Positions 1 to 9,215 are shown, numbered from the stretch's first letter. The stretch is DNA of 51,388 nt from CAMPJM01 sp964440915 (GCA_964440915.1 CAYTTV010000026.1:1-51388); one strand, 5' to 3'. Numbers and translations: made by a program. Notes: generated by a model from the letters alone, not told the origin.

Positions 1-15
1 TCTAACTTCTAACTC

Positions 16-2385
16 CTAACTCCTTATCTTTTCCCACCAACCCTTCCAGGTTCCTTTTTGCTCTTCTCCATATCCGTAGCCACCATATCCATATCCGTAA
101 CCATATCCGTAACCGTAGCCATAGGTGTTTCCTTTTTTGGCGTCATTCAAGACAATCATGGGTGACTTGATTTTCTTTGTCTGGTATATATCGTCAATGA
201 TTTTCAATTGCTCTTTATATGTATAATTATAGCGGACTAAATAAAGGCTGGAGTCGGCATAAGCCGCTAAGGAGAGTGCATCTGCAACTTGTCCAACTGG
301 AGAAGTATCCAAAATGATGAAATCGAATCTTTCCTTTAACGCTTCAATTAGTTCACCGATTTTTGGCATGAGCATCAATTCCCCTGGATTGGGGGGTACA
401 GGACCTGAGCCAATGATTTCTAAACCTGATAGGGCGGTAGAAGGAACAATTATGTCCTCCATACTGATGTGATCTGACACCAAATAATTGGTGATGCCTA
501 CCGTTTGTTCCCCGTTCAAACTGCGTGTGAGGCCGGGTTTTCTAAAGTCGAAGTCTAATACCACGACGGTATTACCTGAAAGTACCAAGCTAGCAGCCAG
601 ATTGACACTAAAGAAAGTTTTGCCTTCTCCGCTCATGCTTGAAGTAACAAGGATTACTTTGTTGGCCTTGCCTGCGGTGGCAAACTGTAAATTGGCACGG
701 ATAAGGCGGAAGAGTTCTGCTACAGGGCTTTTATTGTCTTGAGTAACTACTAAAAGTTCATCTGTTTTTTTATGCGAAATCTCTCCTAATATAGGCGTCT
801 TTGTGGCCCTCTCAATGTCTTGTGCTTTTTGAATTTTATCATTTAGTAATTCTTTTATATAGAGGATGGAGAATGGTAGCCCCAGGCCTAGAAATAGTGC
901 TACCAAATAAATAAGCTGTCTTTTAGGCTTCACGATTCCGCCAGCAGTAGCCGAATCTATTACCCGTGAATTAGATACAGTAGCAGCTAGAGAAAGGGCT
1001 GACTCCTCTCGTTTTTGTAGTAAGTAAAGATATAGTGATTCTTTAATGCCTTGTTGTCGACTGATCTCCAACAGCTCTCTCTCGATGGATGGGATTTGCT
1101 GGATCCTAGATTCAAACTGTCTTGAATTGGCAGCAAGGCTCCGTTTCGTAATTTCTAAACTGTTTTGGATATTGCTTATGTTCTCTAAAATATTCTCCTT
1201 TAAATTGGCAAGCTGCTCGTTCATGTTTTCCACCAAGGGGTTGCCCGGTTGGGTGGTACGCAGCATCCTTTGTAGCCCTAACTGAAGTTCATTGAATTTC
1301 ATGACGAGGTTATTCAAGGTTTGGTCCTCAAAGACCAAGCTACTGGGCACCAATTCGTACTGACTTTCTTGATTTTTCAAGTAATCTTCAATTGAGCTGA
1401 GAACATCAAGTCGTATTTCAATTTCAGATAATTGCCTATTATACTCGCTGGCCATTTGAAGGTACAAGGCAGCCTCTGAGCTTACATTGGTAAGGTCATG
1501 CCGTTGCTTATACTGTTCTACATTTCTTTCGACCTCTGTCAGCTCAGTGGTAAGGAACTTTAGCCGCTCATCGATGAACTCTATTGTATTGGCAGCAATT
1601 TGATTTTTATCTTCTACCGCTTCTTTATTATATACTTCGATCAATGTATTGATAATGTCGATGCCTTTTTGAGGAATAGGATCGACCATGCTGATGGAAA
1701 GGACGCTGGCCTCTTTATTGACCGTGTTCACGGTCAATCGCCCATTATAACTATTGGCTAAGCTCGTAAGATTATGGAATCTGATTTTTATGGGCTTATT
1801 GTCAGCATCGTTATCCGTTCTGTTGTCCACAAGCGTGAAGCGGCCTATAGGCTTCTGAATTTCTTTGCCAAAATGGTGAGTGCTTTGATCGGTACCCTCT
1901 AGGTTTTGTAAGGTAAATTGGTTGTTGCCGTTGAAGCTAAGGTTATAAACCACATCGCGTGCGGTAGAGTCCAGTTGGTGAACAATTACTTTTATCGGTA
2001 CGTTTTCTCCATAAATCTCTGTTGTTTTTATATCCCCTTCTTTATAATAGCTTGTATAAAGATCTAGCTCTTTTAAAACCCGTTGCATCAAGCTCTTGGA
2101 TTTCAATAGCTGGATTTCATTATTGATGTTTTTGGAAGTTTGAAAAAGCGCTAAATCCGTAAAAACCGTATTATCAGATAATGAAGGTCCTTTCTTGTCG
2201 TCCTTTATCAATAGGGTGCTACTAATATTGTATTCGGGTGTGCTGTAGCGCAAATAAAGCCATGCGATTGATCCACTTACTATTACTCCTATTAAGAATA
2301 AATACCAATATCGTAAATATCTAAAAACGAGGCTTTTTATATCGACCTCTTCTGCTTCTCTTTGATATGGATTAGTTTCCTGCAT
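16..2385 (-). CDS. Exopolysaccharide chain-length protein fused to BY-type tyrosine autokinase (Wzz/Wzc-like)
   Basis: 789 residues. It has the architecture of Wzc-type inner-membrane proteins that control polymerisation and export of capsule or exopolysaccharide. A first membrane segment lies near residues 28-50, followed by a long periplasmic Wzz domain with coiled coil (about 270-450) and a second membrane segment near 488-510. The cytoplasmic kinase follows: Walker A SGEGKT with its Lys near 589, Walker A' VVVLDFDFRKPG and Walker B FIILDTSPVG. The C-terminal tail (about 755-772) alternates Tyr and Gly with nine tyrosines, the usual autophosphorylation cluster. It lies 25 bp downstream of the export lipoprotein gene in the same operon. 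The stop codon is at the left edge, so further polysaccharide genes probably follow outside the window. Family assignment is firm; the polymer is unknown. Confidence 0.95.
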   Translation of the reverse strand: MQETNPYQREAEEVDIKSLVFRYLRYWYLFLIGVIVSGSIAWLYLRYSTPEYNISSTLLIKDDKKGPSLSDNTVFTDLALFQTSKNINNEIQLLKSKSLMQRVLKELDLYTSYYKEGDIKTTEIYGENVPIKVIVHQLDSTARDVVYNLSFNGNNQFTLQNLEGTDQSTHHFGKEIQKPIGRFTLVDNRTDNDADNKPIKIRFHNLTSLANSYNGRLTVNTVNKEASVLSISMVDPIPQKGIDIINTLIEVYNKEAVEDKNQIAANTIEFIDERLKFLTTELTEVERNVEQYKQRHDLTNVSSEAALYLQMASEYNRQLSEIEIRLDVLSSIEDYLKNQESQYELVPSSLVFEDQTLNNLVMKFNELQLGLQRMLRTTQPGNPLVENMNEQLANLKENILENISNIQNSLEITKRSLAANSRQFESRIQQIPSIERELLEISRQQGIKESLYLYLLQKREESALSLAATVSNSRVIDSATAGGIVKPKRQLIYLVALFLGLGLPFSILYIKELLNDKIQKAQDIERATKTPILGEISHKKTDELLVVTQDNKSPVAELFRLIRANLQFATAGKANKVILVTSSMSGEGKTFFSVNLAASLVLSGNTVVVLDFDFRKPGLTRSLNGEQTVGITNYLVSDHISMEDIIVPSTALSGLEIIGSGPVPPNPGELMLMPKIGELIEALKERFDFIILDTSPVGQVADALSLAAYADSSLYLVRYNYTYKEQLKIIDDIYQTKKIKSPMIVLNDAKKGNTYGYGYGYGYGYGYGGYGYGEEQKGTWKGWWEKIRS

Positions 2386-2410
2386 GTTTTAGCAATAAAA
2401 TATTGATGAT

Positions 2411-3181
2411 TTACCTTACTCTCCAGATAAGAAGACTGAGAACAGATATTGTGGAAATAATTATAGAGGCTATACGGAGATTGTTTCCATATTCTGGTCC
2501 ACGGCTTCTTACCGGTTCTACATACACAATATCGTTCTGTTGTAAATAAAAATAAGGAGAATTGAGGACATCCTTCTCATTCAGGTTAATCCTGGTCATG
2601 GTTCTCACACCATCTTCTTCCCGGATAATCAATACATTGTCGCGCTTGCCATAAACGGTCATGTCGCCTGCCATGCCTAAGGCGGTGAGTACGCTGGTTT
2701 TTTCAGATGGCATGATGAATGTAGAAGGTCGGTTGACTTCTCCAATCACGGTGATGCGGTAATTTTGAAAACGGATATTGATGATGGGATCTTTTAGAAA
2801 GGCACTAAGTTGCTCCTGCAAGGCTTTTTTGGCCTCTTCTTTTGTCAGTCCGCCCAATTTTATTCTACCTAAAACAGGATATTCAATATAGCCTTCATGG
2901 TCGACTAAATATCCCATATGGTTGGTGGCAGAATAAGTGCCACTGTTGGGGTTGGTCATATTGGGCATGGTGCCAATATTGAACAAGCTATTGGCTTCTG
3001 GGTTTAAACTGCTTACCGTTATTTCCAGAACATCGTCGGGTTTTATTTTAGGGGAGGAAACCTTCTGTACGTTTTCTGTATAAACATCTTGGCCTTCTAA
3101 ATCGCTAAAATAGCCAAGGTTGCGTTTGCTACAAGATGACAAAAGCATGAGGCAAAAAAAATAAAAAATGATTTTTCGCAT
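2411..3181 (-). CDS. Polysaccharide export outer-membrane lipoprotein (Wza-like, SLBB domain)
   Basis: 256 residues. The N-terminal signal ends in LLSSCSK, with Cys17 as the lipidation site. A Poly_export domain (about 45-135; DVLEITVSSLNPEA) and an SLBB domain (about 140-220; ITVIGEVNRPSTF) follow, then a C-terminal hydrophobic helix (about 235-253) ending in WRVR. This length and the C-terminal helix are typical of the short Wza homologues of Bacteroidota. It is predicted to form the outer-membrane and periplasmic channel that works with the Wzz/BY-kinase encoded immediately downstream. The substrate is not evident. Confidence 0.93.
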   Translation of the reverse strand: MRKIIFYFFCLMLLSSCSKRNLGYFSDLEGQDVYTENVQKVSSPKIKPDDVLEITVSSLNPEANSLFNIGTMPNMTNPNSGTYSATNHMGYLVDHEGYIEYPVLGRIKLGGLTKEEAKKALQEQLSAFLKDPIINIRFQNYRITVIGEVNRPSTFIMPSEKTSVLTALGMAGDMTVYGKRDNVLIIREEDGVRTMTRINLNEKDVLNSPYFYLQQNDIVYVEPVRSRGPEYGNNLRIASIIISTISVLSLLIWRVR

Positions 3182-3298
3182 ATTTATTAGATATGGTTAA
3201 AGTTTGAGTTTTTGAAGCTTCCTGTAGCGGGACAGATGGCTTGCTGTATTTTTTTGCCTATTGTCAATTGCCCTGTGCTTACTTTTTCAATTTAACAT

Positions 3299-3811
3299 CT
3301 ACAACTTCTGTACATTCCCCAAATCCACCTCTGTATGAACACATAAATTAAGGGCTTCGAAGCGAAGCAGTAACCGATGGCTGCCGCGAATTTCAACAAT
3401 CTCACCTTTTGTGCCTTTTAATGGTCCGCGAACAACTTCCATTGTTTCACCAGGAGATAGTTTTCCCATTTCTACCATAATGTCCCCCGGCCTGTTGTTG
3501 ATGAAGTTCTTTAGGGCTATTACATGAGACTCAGGGATTTCTGCTGCTTTTCCTTCAAAAGAAACGTAACGCACAGCTCCTGGCGTATTCAAGACATCAA
3601 AATATTCTTTTTCGCTGATATGTACCAAAAGATAAGAGCGCATTAGAGGCTCTTCCACCCACTTCTTTCGATCGCTATATTGCTTGAGGGTTTTCTGTAA
3701 AGGTAAAAAGCTTTCAATCCCTTTCCTAACAAGCAAGTTGTGGAGTTTCTTCTCAGTGCGTGATCGGGTATACAAGGCATACCATTTATATTGATCTTCG
3801 ATTTTACTCAC
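3299..3811 (-). CDS. NusG-like (UpxY/RfaH-type) transcription antiterminator of the polysaccharide operon
   Basis: 170 residues. The N-terminal NGN domain opens with KWYALYTRSRTEKK, and a C-terminal KOW segment lies near 118-145 (GETMEVVRGPLKGTKGEIVE). Specialised NusG paralogues of this type (UpxY in Bacteroides, RfaH in Proteobacteria) are commonly the first gene of capsule or exopolysaccharide operons and let RNA polymerase read through the long cluster from a site in the 5' leader. It is the first gene of the minus-strand operon here, 117 bp ahead of the export lipoprotein gene. It is unlikely to be housekeeping NusG, which usually sits beside rplK and secE. Confidence 0.9.
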   Translation of the reverse strand: MSKIEDQYKWYALYTRSRTEKKLHNLLVRKGIESFLPLQKTLKQYSDRKKWVEEPLMRSYLLVHISEKEYFDVLNTPGAVRYVSFEGKAAEIPESHVIALKNFINNRPGDIMVEMGKLSPGETMEVVRGPLKGTKGEIVEIRGSHRLLLRFEALNLCVHTEVDLGNVQKL

Positions 3812-4132
3812 TTTGAAAGGAAAGGATAATTCCTCAATTAAAAAATAAGATTATAATCCCTAAAGATAGGCACAGCTTCGCCCTCTCAGTCACATGTGCA
3901 TTTGAAAAAAATAAAATACATGGACCTATCGAAGTATGTTAAAACCATTGTGCCAGAAGATTGTCACATCTTTTCTTTGCACTTTTCCTAGTCTAGAAAA
4001 CTAAAAAAGGAATGAGGGTTTATTTGTCAAACAAGGCGCAAATATAAGACTAATTTATATCTATACCGATATAAAAATAAAAATGCATGGAGAATTTAAA
4101 GGTTATAATACATGCGCTTTAAAAGTATACTG
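3812..4132 (-). promoter_or_regulatory. Promoter and leader region of the polysaccharide operon
   Basis: AT-rich region upstream of the UpxY-like gene. On the minus strand a TAtaTTTG match to the Bacteroidota -7 element lies at 4046-4039, but no good -33 TTTG is seen at the expected distance. If it is used, the transcript has an untranslated leader of about 220 nt. Such leaders are where UpxY-type factors are thought to load. No other gene is visible here. Confidence 0.35.
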
Positions 4133-4287
4133 NNNNNNNNNNNNNNNNNNNNNNNNNNNNNNNNNNNNNNNNNNNNNNNNNNNNNNNNNNNNNNNNNNNN
4201 NNNNNNNNNNNNNNNNNNNNNNNNNNNNNNNNTAAAAATGCATGGAGAATTTAAAGGTTATAATACATGCGCTTTAAAAGTATACTG
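4078..4287. other. Assembly gap with exact 55-bp duplicated flanks
   Basis: A run of exactly 100 N (4133-4232) is bounded by identical 55-bp sequences at 4078-4132 and 4233-4287. Two contigs ending in the same 55-mer, joined by a default-size gap, are expected from a de Bruijn assembler using k=55. The duplication is therefore probably artificial, and the true gap may be zero or negative. Confidence 0.9.
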
Positions 4288-4626
4288 GCCCTTCTTTTGG
4301 GTTTGAGAATAGTAGGATAAGTCCTAATGCAGTTTGAAGGGTTTAAAGTCCAAGCATCAAGTTTTTAAAGCAGAGCATTCTTGTCTGCCAGTATAAAGAG
4401 GGATTCGCGGAAAGGAGAGGGGCTATACTTTATGCTTCTGAATAGATAAGGCATTTATTAAAAAATTATCAAATTCTTCTTTTAAACTCAAGCTCAAGTG
4501 TATAATAATGCCACCTTTTCAAGATTTTCGCATATTTGTACATTTCTACTATGGTCATTTTTCCTTTTGGTATTGCTGGGAGCGAAAAAATCAAATCGCA
4601 TCAACTTGAAGTGGGATAGTCCGATA

Positions 4627-4769
4627 GGTAGAAGCGGCAAGGATAGTAGTGGAAACCCCGCTATGGGGAGTCACTTCTTGTAATAAGTAGGAACAAATAG
4701 GATAGTAAGGAGGCTTGGAAAAAGCCGAGCGCAGGCGCGGAGTTGGAACGGATAGCCTGGTTGCCGCCC
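4627..4769 (-). repeat. Dispersed intergenic repeat, copy A (GC-rich, structured)
   Basis: Read on the minus strand, the element opens with GGGCG, then GGCTATCCGTT and CTCCGCGCC (4769-4734). It closes with GGGGTTTCCACTACTATCC and a GCCGCTTCTAC tail (4659-4627). Copy B at 9006-9096 on the plus strand has the same two modules in the same order with a shorter, unrelated middle. Internal pairing is possible: 4634-4640 with 4761-4767, and hairpins at 4655-4667 and 4712-4724. Repeats of this look are, as I recall, common between genes of Bacteroidota. Short ORFs overlapping it are not credible genes. Confidence 0.6.
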
Positions 4770-4771
4770 AA

Positions 4772-4821
4772 AAAATAAGAGAGGTGCAGAAGATATTGGT
4801 ATCCTGCACCACTCTTATTTT
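4772..4821 (-). terminator. Intrinsic terminator of the DUF6089 gene
   Basis: Arms 4772-4789 and 4804-4821 form an 18-bp stem with one mismatch and a 14-nt loop. Read on the minus strand the stem is followed by a U-rich tract, 25 bp after the stop codon of the gene ending at 4846. Confidence 0.85.
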
Positions 4822-4845
4822 ATAAAGAGCAGTATCTCCTGCTGA

Positions 4846-5709
4846 TTATCTCAGCCTTTTAGGTCGTTTACTGCCCATTTTTCTCAACCAATTGGAAGTA
4901 GGTAAGTAATAAGTTCCCTTTACGCTTAACGTGAAATAGCCGTCATTGGAATCGGGATTTCCTCTTATTTTGCCTGCAGCCGCTGGAGACATGTTGAGTT
5001 CCTGCCTTCTGTCGGCCAATATGGCTTCTACAGGGTCTGTGAAACTGGCGTTGTTTATGTAAGTTGAGCTTATATCGTCCAGATAGTCGGTGAAAGCAAT
5101 GCGGTAGATAGCTTCTACAGCCATGTTAAATTCGTTGTTAACTTTAAATTTTATGCCAGCGCCAAATGGGACCACCAAAGCTACTGGGCTATATTCCACT
5201 CCTTCTGTTTGGATGGGTCTTAGGTTATACCAATCTCCCTTGTATTTTGCTTTAGGGTTGACGGTTGTGACTCCAACGCCTAATAGGGCATAGGGGTTGA
5301 ATTTGGGGCGTAGGTAGTATACGCGGTTATCTTTGTATAAGCTTAGTGTTGCAGAAGCACTTACTTCAAAATTGTTGGCGCGAAATGAAAGGTTGCGGAC
5401 GTATCGGTCTTCTCGAGATTTGTTGCCTTCATACTCGCTGTCGGCAGCTTCTATTTGGTAGTACATTACCTCAAATCGGGCATTGAGCCTAGGGGAAGCA
5501 GGGTATTCTAGATTGAGGGAGACATTTGGGTTGGCATTGATCAACTGGCCTGGATTGCTGATGTCGCCATAGTAGTTTGTCGTCCCTAAACCAAACCCTA
5601 GCATTAGCTTCCTGTCACGTTTCCAGTTATAAAAACTTTGCGCTTGAAGCTCATGGAAGCCCAAAAAAATGAAACATAAAGCAAATGTCAGTAAATGTTT
5701 GTGACGCAT
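4846..5709 (-). CDS. DUF6089-like outer-membrane beta-barrel protein
   Basis: 287 residues. A signal peptide ends at ...HELQAQ-SFYNW. The mature part has the alternating aromatic/glycine pattern of a small outer-membrane beta-barrel, with an opening LGFGLGTTNYYGDI typical of DUF6089 proteins and a closing NDGYFTLSVKGTYYLP. It is clearly paralogous to the adjacent upstream gene: both share QSFY-W-D-L at the mature N-terminus, ARN/VRNLSFR, NPYxLFGxG, a YKGxWxxLRPxxTEGxxYS block and RGNPxxNDG. The spacing of 88 bp on one strand suggests a tandem duplication. Function is unknown; some family members occur near gliding or T9SS genes, but nothing here shows that role. Confidence 0.85.
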   Translation of the reverse strand: MRHKHLLTFALCFIFLGFHELQAQSFYNWKRDRKLMLGFGLGTTNYYGDISNPGQLINANPNVSLNLEYPASPRLNARFEVMYYQIEAADSEYEGNKSREDRYVRNLSFRANNFEVSASATLSLYKDNRVYYLRPKFNPYALLGVGVTTVNPKAKYKGDWYNLRPIQTEGVEYSPVALVVPFGAGIKFKVNNEFNMAVEAIYRIAFTDYLDDISSTYINNASFTDPVEAILADRRQELNMSPAAAGKIRGNPDSNDGYFTLSVKGTYYLPTSNWLRKMGSKRPKRLR

Positions 5710-5797
5710 ATGGAGTGAGATATTTAAGGGCTAAAAGTACAAAAAAGCTTTAATTATAAAAAACAGTATGTAATGATATGGTTTAAAATAACAAATT

Positions 5798-6625
5798 TTA
5801 AGGTTTTTGCAATCTTTTTGTTGGCTTAGGCTTCCCAATTTTATGGGTAAGCTTCAAATTGAGGCTTAGAAACCCATCGTTGGTCGTAGGATTTCCCCTA
5901 GGGGTGCCAGGTTCTATGGCGGGCTTGCCTATCTCTGGGCCTCTGTCAGAAAGTGCTGCTGCCAAAGGATACTGTTGTGGGTCATGTCTCATGTAGTTGG
6001 TGCTGACATCATCAAGAAAATCCGTTTTGGTAAACCTGTAAGTGGCCTCCAATAGAATGGCCATGTCGGGCGTGATATTATAGGTAAGCCCGACCCCCAC
6101 AGGGAAAACAGGGCTGAACTGGCTATAAGCAATTCCTTCTGTTTCTAAGGGGCGGAGCTGGTGCCACTTGCCTTCATAGCGTGCTTCAGGACTGAAATAC
6201 GTAAAGCCTATTCCAAATAGAATATAAGGGTTAATTGTTTTTAACGGTTCGTTGTGCGGGTTTTCCGGAAATAGTGTCCAGGCCAAAGTCATCGAGAAAT
6301 CAAAGTTCCGTCCCCTGAAAGAAAGGTTTCTCGCTTGCCGATAAACCGATTGCGATTGTTTGTCTGCGCCGCTTATCCGATAGTACATTGCTTCTACCTT
6401 GAGTTTTGCTTGGCTCAGTAGTGGGTATTGTAGCCCTACACTGAAATTGTAATCTTCAATTGAAAAGCGGTGCTGATCGTTGAGCTCGCCATAGTAATTG
6501 TTGAAGCCGAGCCCTGCCAGGATACTCAGCCTTTTGTCCTTTTCCCATCGATAGAAACTTTGGGCGTGAACAAGGGTAAATGAGGATAAAAAAATAAAGC
6601 AGGATAGTGCAATTGCCTTGGTCAT
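5798..6625 (-). CDS. DUF6089-like outer-membrane beta-barrel protein (paralogue)
   Basis: 275 residues. A signal peptide ends at VHAQ-SFYRWEKD. A beta-barrel-type sequence follows, with LGFNNYYGEL near the mature start and repeated amphipathic strands up to GFLSLNLKLTHKIG. It is the paralogue of the gene at 4846-5709 and probably co-transcribed with it. The shared blocks run the full length, so the two look like a whole-gene duplication with substantial divergence. No catalytic motif is seen. Location is predicted to be the outer membrane. Confidence 0.83.
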   Translation of the reverse strand: MTKAIALSCFIFLSSFTLVHAQSFYRWEKDKRLSILAGLGFNNYYGELNDQHRFSIEDYNFSVGLQYPLLSQAKLKVEAMYYRISGADKQSQSVYRQARNLSFRGRNFDFSMTLAWTLFPENPHNEPLKTINPYILFGIGFTYFSPEARYEGKWHQLRPLETEGIAYSQFSPVFPVGVGLTYNITPDMAILLEATYRFTKTDFLDDVSTNYMRHDPQQYPLAAALSDRGPEIGKPAIEPGTPRGNPTTNDGFLSLNLKLTHKIGKPKPTKRLQKP

Positions 6626-6923
6626 ATTCCTTATGTAATAGCTGGTGTATAAAGATATAAAGATAGAAAATGTTTAATGTTTTGATAAGAGATCAATTGA
6701 AAGATTTTGGATTTTAAAAGACTGTCCTTCTCATTTTCCTCCAACATGTCCCTGCGATGACAAGGAGGGTTGCTGTGGTTTCATGGATGATTTTGATTGC
6801 TACACTTTAGGTTATTCGTGTACAAGCCCCCCAGACTCCTTACTTTTGATTCAAAATTTAATATTTCAAACCAAAAATCGCTTCTTATGGCTAAAATCTA
6901 TCTTTATATCTAATAATCTAGGG

Positions 6924-8861
6924 TTATAGCTTTCCCTCTACCGCCTCTATTTCTTCCGCTAAGGCCTCCCATTGGTCGTGCAGTTTCTGCAACGATGCCA
7001 AAACTTTATTGTATTGGTCGTTTGTGGTTGCTAATTTGTCCACATCTCCAAAAACCTCTGGCTTGGCCAGCTCATTTTCTATGCCCGCTTTCTTTTCTTC
7101 AAGTTGCTCTATTTCCGCTTCGGTTTCTTCCAGGGTCCTGTGCTTTTTCTTTAGTTCGTTTTCCAACAGTTTTCGACTTTCTTGATTGCTGTCGTTTTTA
7201 GGCTTGCTCACTTCCTTCTTTTGCGTGGGAGCATTTGGGGCAGGTGCTACAGCTTTTTTCTGGACCTCCTGTTTACTTGCCCAGTATTGATATTCCTCAT
7301 AAGTGCCCGGATACTCCTTTATTTCCTCGTCTTGAATATACCAGATTTTGTTGGCCACCTCGCTGATAAAATACCTATCATGGGAAACGATCACGAAAGT
7401 GCCCTTAAACTGCTGCAACGCTTGGATCAGTATATTGACCGACTGCATGTCCAGGTGGTTGGTAGGCTCATCTAGGATCAAGAAGTTGGATTCTGAAATA
7501 AGGGTCTTGGCAAGCGCCACCCGTGATTTCTCGCCTCCGGAAAGTACTTTTATTTTTTTGAAGACATCTTCATCCGAAAAGAGAAAGCAACCCAAAACAC
7601 CCCTCAGCTCAGTTTCTGTCTTGGCCGTGCCAGCCTGTTTTAGTTCTTCCAATATCTCATTCTCGATGTTGAGCGACTCCAATTGGTGCTGGGCAAAAAA
7701 GGCCATATTTACATTGTAGCCCAGCTTTCTTTCGCCCTCTATATTTTCGTCACCTGCAATTATGCGCAGCAAAGTAGACTTTCCTTTGCCATTGGCGCCT
7801 ATTAGGGCAATCTTATCGCCATTTTCTATAATGGCGGAGGTGTTTTTGAGAATTACCTTATCGCCATAGGCCTTGCCCACTTTGTCCAAAGTGACAATAA
7901 ACCTGCCCGCCTTTTGCTTAAAGTCGAAACGAAAATTGACCTGCGCATTCTCATCAACAATGTCATCCACCCGGTCAAGCCTTTCCAGGGCCTTCACGCG
8001 CGATTGCACTTGCTTTGCTTTGGTAGACTTTGCCCGGAACCGCTCAATAAACCGCTCGGTTTGCTTGATCTTCTGCTGCTGGTTTTCAAAAGCATTTTTT
8101 TGTATCTCTGTCCTTTGGGTCTTTTCTTCTAAATAATAGGAGTAGTTCCCCGAATATAGCGTCAATTGCTGCCTCGATACCTCTACGATAGTGTTGACTG
8201 TGTTGTCCAGAAACTGCTTGTCGTGCGATACAACGATCACAGCCCCTTCGTAACTTTTCAAATAATTTTCTATCCACTGAATGGACGGTAAATCGAGGTG
8301 GTTGGTAGGTTCGTCAAGCATGAGCAGCGAAGGCTTTTCCAGCAGAAGCTTCGCAAGCATTACCCGCATACGCCATCCTCCCGAAAACTCTTTCAACGGT
8401 CGCTGCAAGTCGGCGGTAGAAAACCCAATACCTTCCAATATCTCCTCGGCTTTGGCCTGTATGCTATAGCCGTCCAGCGCCTCAAACTGATCTTGCAGCC
8501 GTGTGAGCTTTTCCACGAGCTTGTCTTGGTAGTTGACCTCCATTTCATGCAAGATCTTATCGATCCTGTTTTGGATGGAAAGTGCCTCTTCAAAGGCCTG
8601 CATTGCCACGTGAAGGATGCTGTCGTCAGATTGATAAGATAGAAGATCCTGGTTGAGAAATCCCAGCGTACAGTCATTGCTTTTGGAGATTTCCCCTCCG
8701 TCAGGTTGGAACTCATCGTCAATCAGTCGCAAAAGGGTGGATTTTCCCGTCCCGTTTAAGCCGATAAGGCCTATTTTGTCTTTTGGTTTAATGTGCAACG
8801 AGGCGTTCTCATACAACGGTCGACCGCCTATATAATAAGATAGATTATTAATGGAAAGCAT
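6924..8861 (-). CDS. ABC-F family ATPase (Uup/YdiF-like ribosome-associated protein)
   Basis: 645 residues with two ABC ATPase domains and no membrane segment. Domain 1 has Walker A GLNGTGKST (34-42), signature FSGGWRMR and Walker B LLMLDEPTNHLD. Domain 2 has GANGKGKST, LSGGEKSR and FLILDEPTNHLD. The basic interdomain linker (FIERFRAKSTKAKQVQSR) and a C-terminal coiled coil (about 560-640, Glu/Lys-rich) match the Uup-type subgroup. ABC-F proteins act at the ribosomal E site, or on DNA in the case of Uup, rather than in transport. Antibiotic protection cannot be inferred from sequence alone. It is a stand-alone gene. Confidence 0.93.
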   Translation of the reverse strand: MLSINNLSYYIGGRPLYENASLHIKPKDKIGLIGLNGTGKSTLLRLIDDEFQPDGGEISKSNDCTLGFLNQDLLSYQSDDSILHVAMQAFEEALSIQNRIDKILHEMEVNYQDKLVEKLTRLQDQFEALDGYSIQAKAEEILEGIGFSTADLQRPLKEFSGGWRMRVMLAKLLLEKPSLLMLDEPTNHLDLPSIQWIENYLKSYEGAVIVVSHDKQFLDNTVNTIVEVSRQQLTLYSGNYSYYLEEKTQRTEIQKNAFENQQQKIKQTERFIERFRAKSTKAKQVQSRVKALERLDRVDDIVDENAQVNFRFDFKQKAGRFIVTLDKVGKAYGDKVILKNTSAIIENGDKIALIGANGKGKSTLLRIIAGDENIEGERKLGYNVNMAFFAQHQLESLNIENEILEELKQAGTAKTETELRGVLGCFLFSDEDVFKKIKVLSGGEKSRVALAKTLISESNFLILDEPTNHLDMQSVNILIQALQQFKGTFVIVSHDRYFISEVANKIWYIQDEEIKEYPGTYEEYQYWASKQEVQKKAVAPAPNAPTQKKEVSKPKNDSNQESRKLLENELKKKHRTLEETEAEIEQLEEKKAGIENELAKPEVFGDVDKLATTNDQYNKVLASLQKLHDQWEALAEEIEAVEGKL

Positions 8862-9215
8862 TGATATATTAGTTTAGGGATTTCCCAAGCCGCAAAACTA
8901 CATTTATATGGTGCATAAAAGAAACAAGACATAAAAATTATATGCCTACGCTTTCAAGACCAACCGTGCAAATGGGAACAGATGATTTCAATAACTAAAT
9001 ATTTTGGGCGCCTTTTCCGGCTGTCCGCTCATACTCCGCACCACGCACACACCTCCCCTTGGCGGGGTATCCGCTTCCATCCGGGGCGCTCCTACGTTTT
9101 TCTGTGCTTTTGCTAGATAGCAAGGTTCTGCTATGAATGTATGAGAACGGAACAACATATTAGTAAAAAACATTTTTTACGCTATCAAGTTAGCTGAATA
9201 TCATGCTAAAACCTT
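8862..9215. other. Intergenic region between divergent genes
   Basis: 354 bp between the ABC-F gene and the sugar dehydrogenase gene. It holds a GC-rich repeat copy (9006-9096) in otherwise AT-rich sequence. No clear TAnnTTTG promoter was found for either flanking gene. A 61-codon frame overlapping the repeat on the minus strand is judged spurious. Confidence 0.6.
9006..9096 (+). repeat. Dispersed intergenic repeat, copy B
   Basis: On the plus strand GGGCG (9006) is followed by GGCTGTCCGCT and CTCCGCACC (to 9042), then GGGGTATCCGCTTCCATCC and a GCGCTCCTACG end (9064-9096). It aligns module by module with copy A at 4627-4769 in the opposite orientation. The central part is 21 bp here against about 74 bp in copy A and is not conserved. 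GC content is well above that of the flanks. Confidence 0.6.

Noticed and set aside
4498..4812. Short open frames on both strands (61 and 73 codons)
   Set aside because: They overlap the structured intergenic repeat copy A and a terminator; no family resemblance or start context.
6924..8861. Antibiotic-resistance ABC-F protein
   Set aside because: The sequence fits the housekeeping Uup/YdiF-like group; there is no extended interdomain loop or context suggesting ribosome protection.
8988..9173. 61-codon minus-strand frame
   Set aside because: It lies across repeat copy B; its translation arises from the GC-rich repeat and is not a credible protein.
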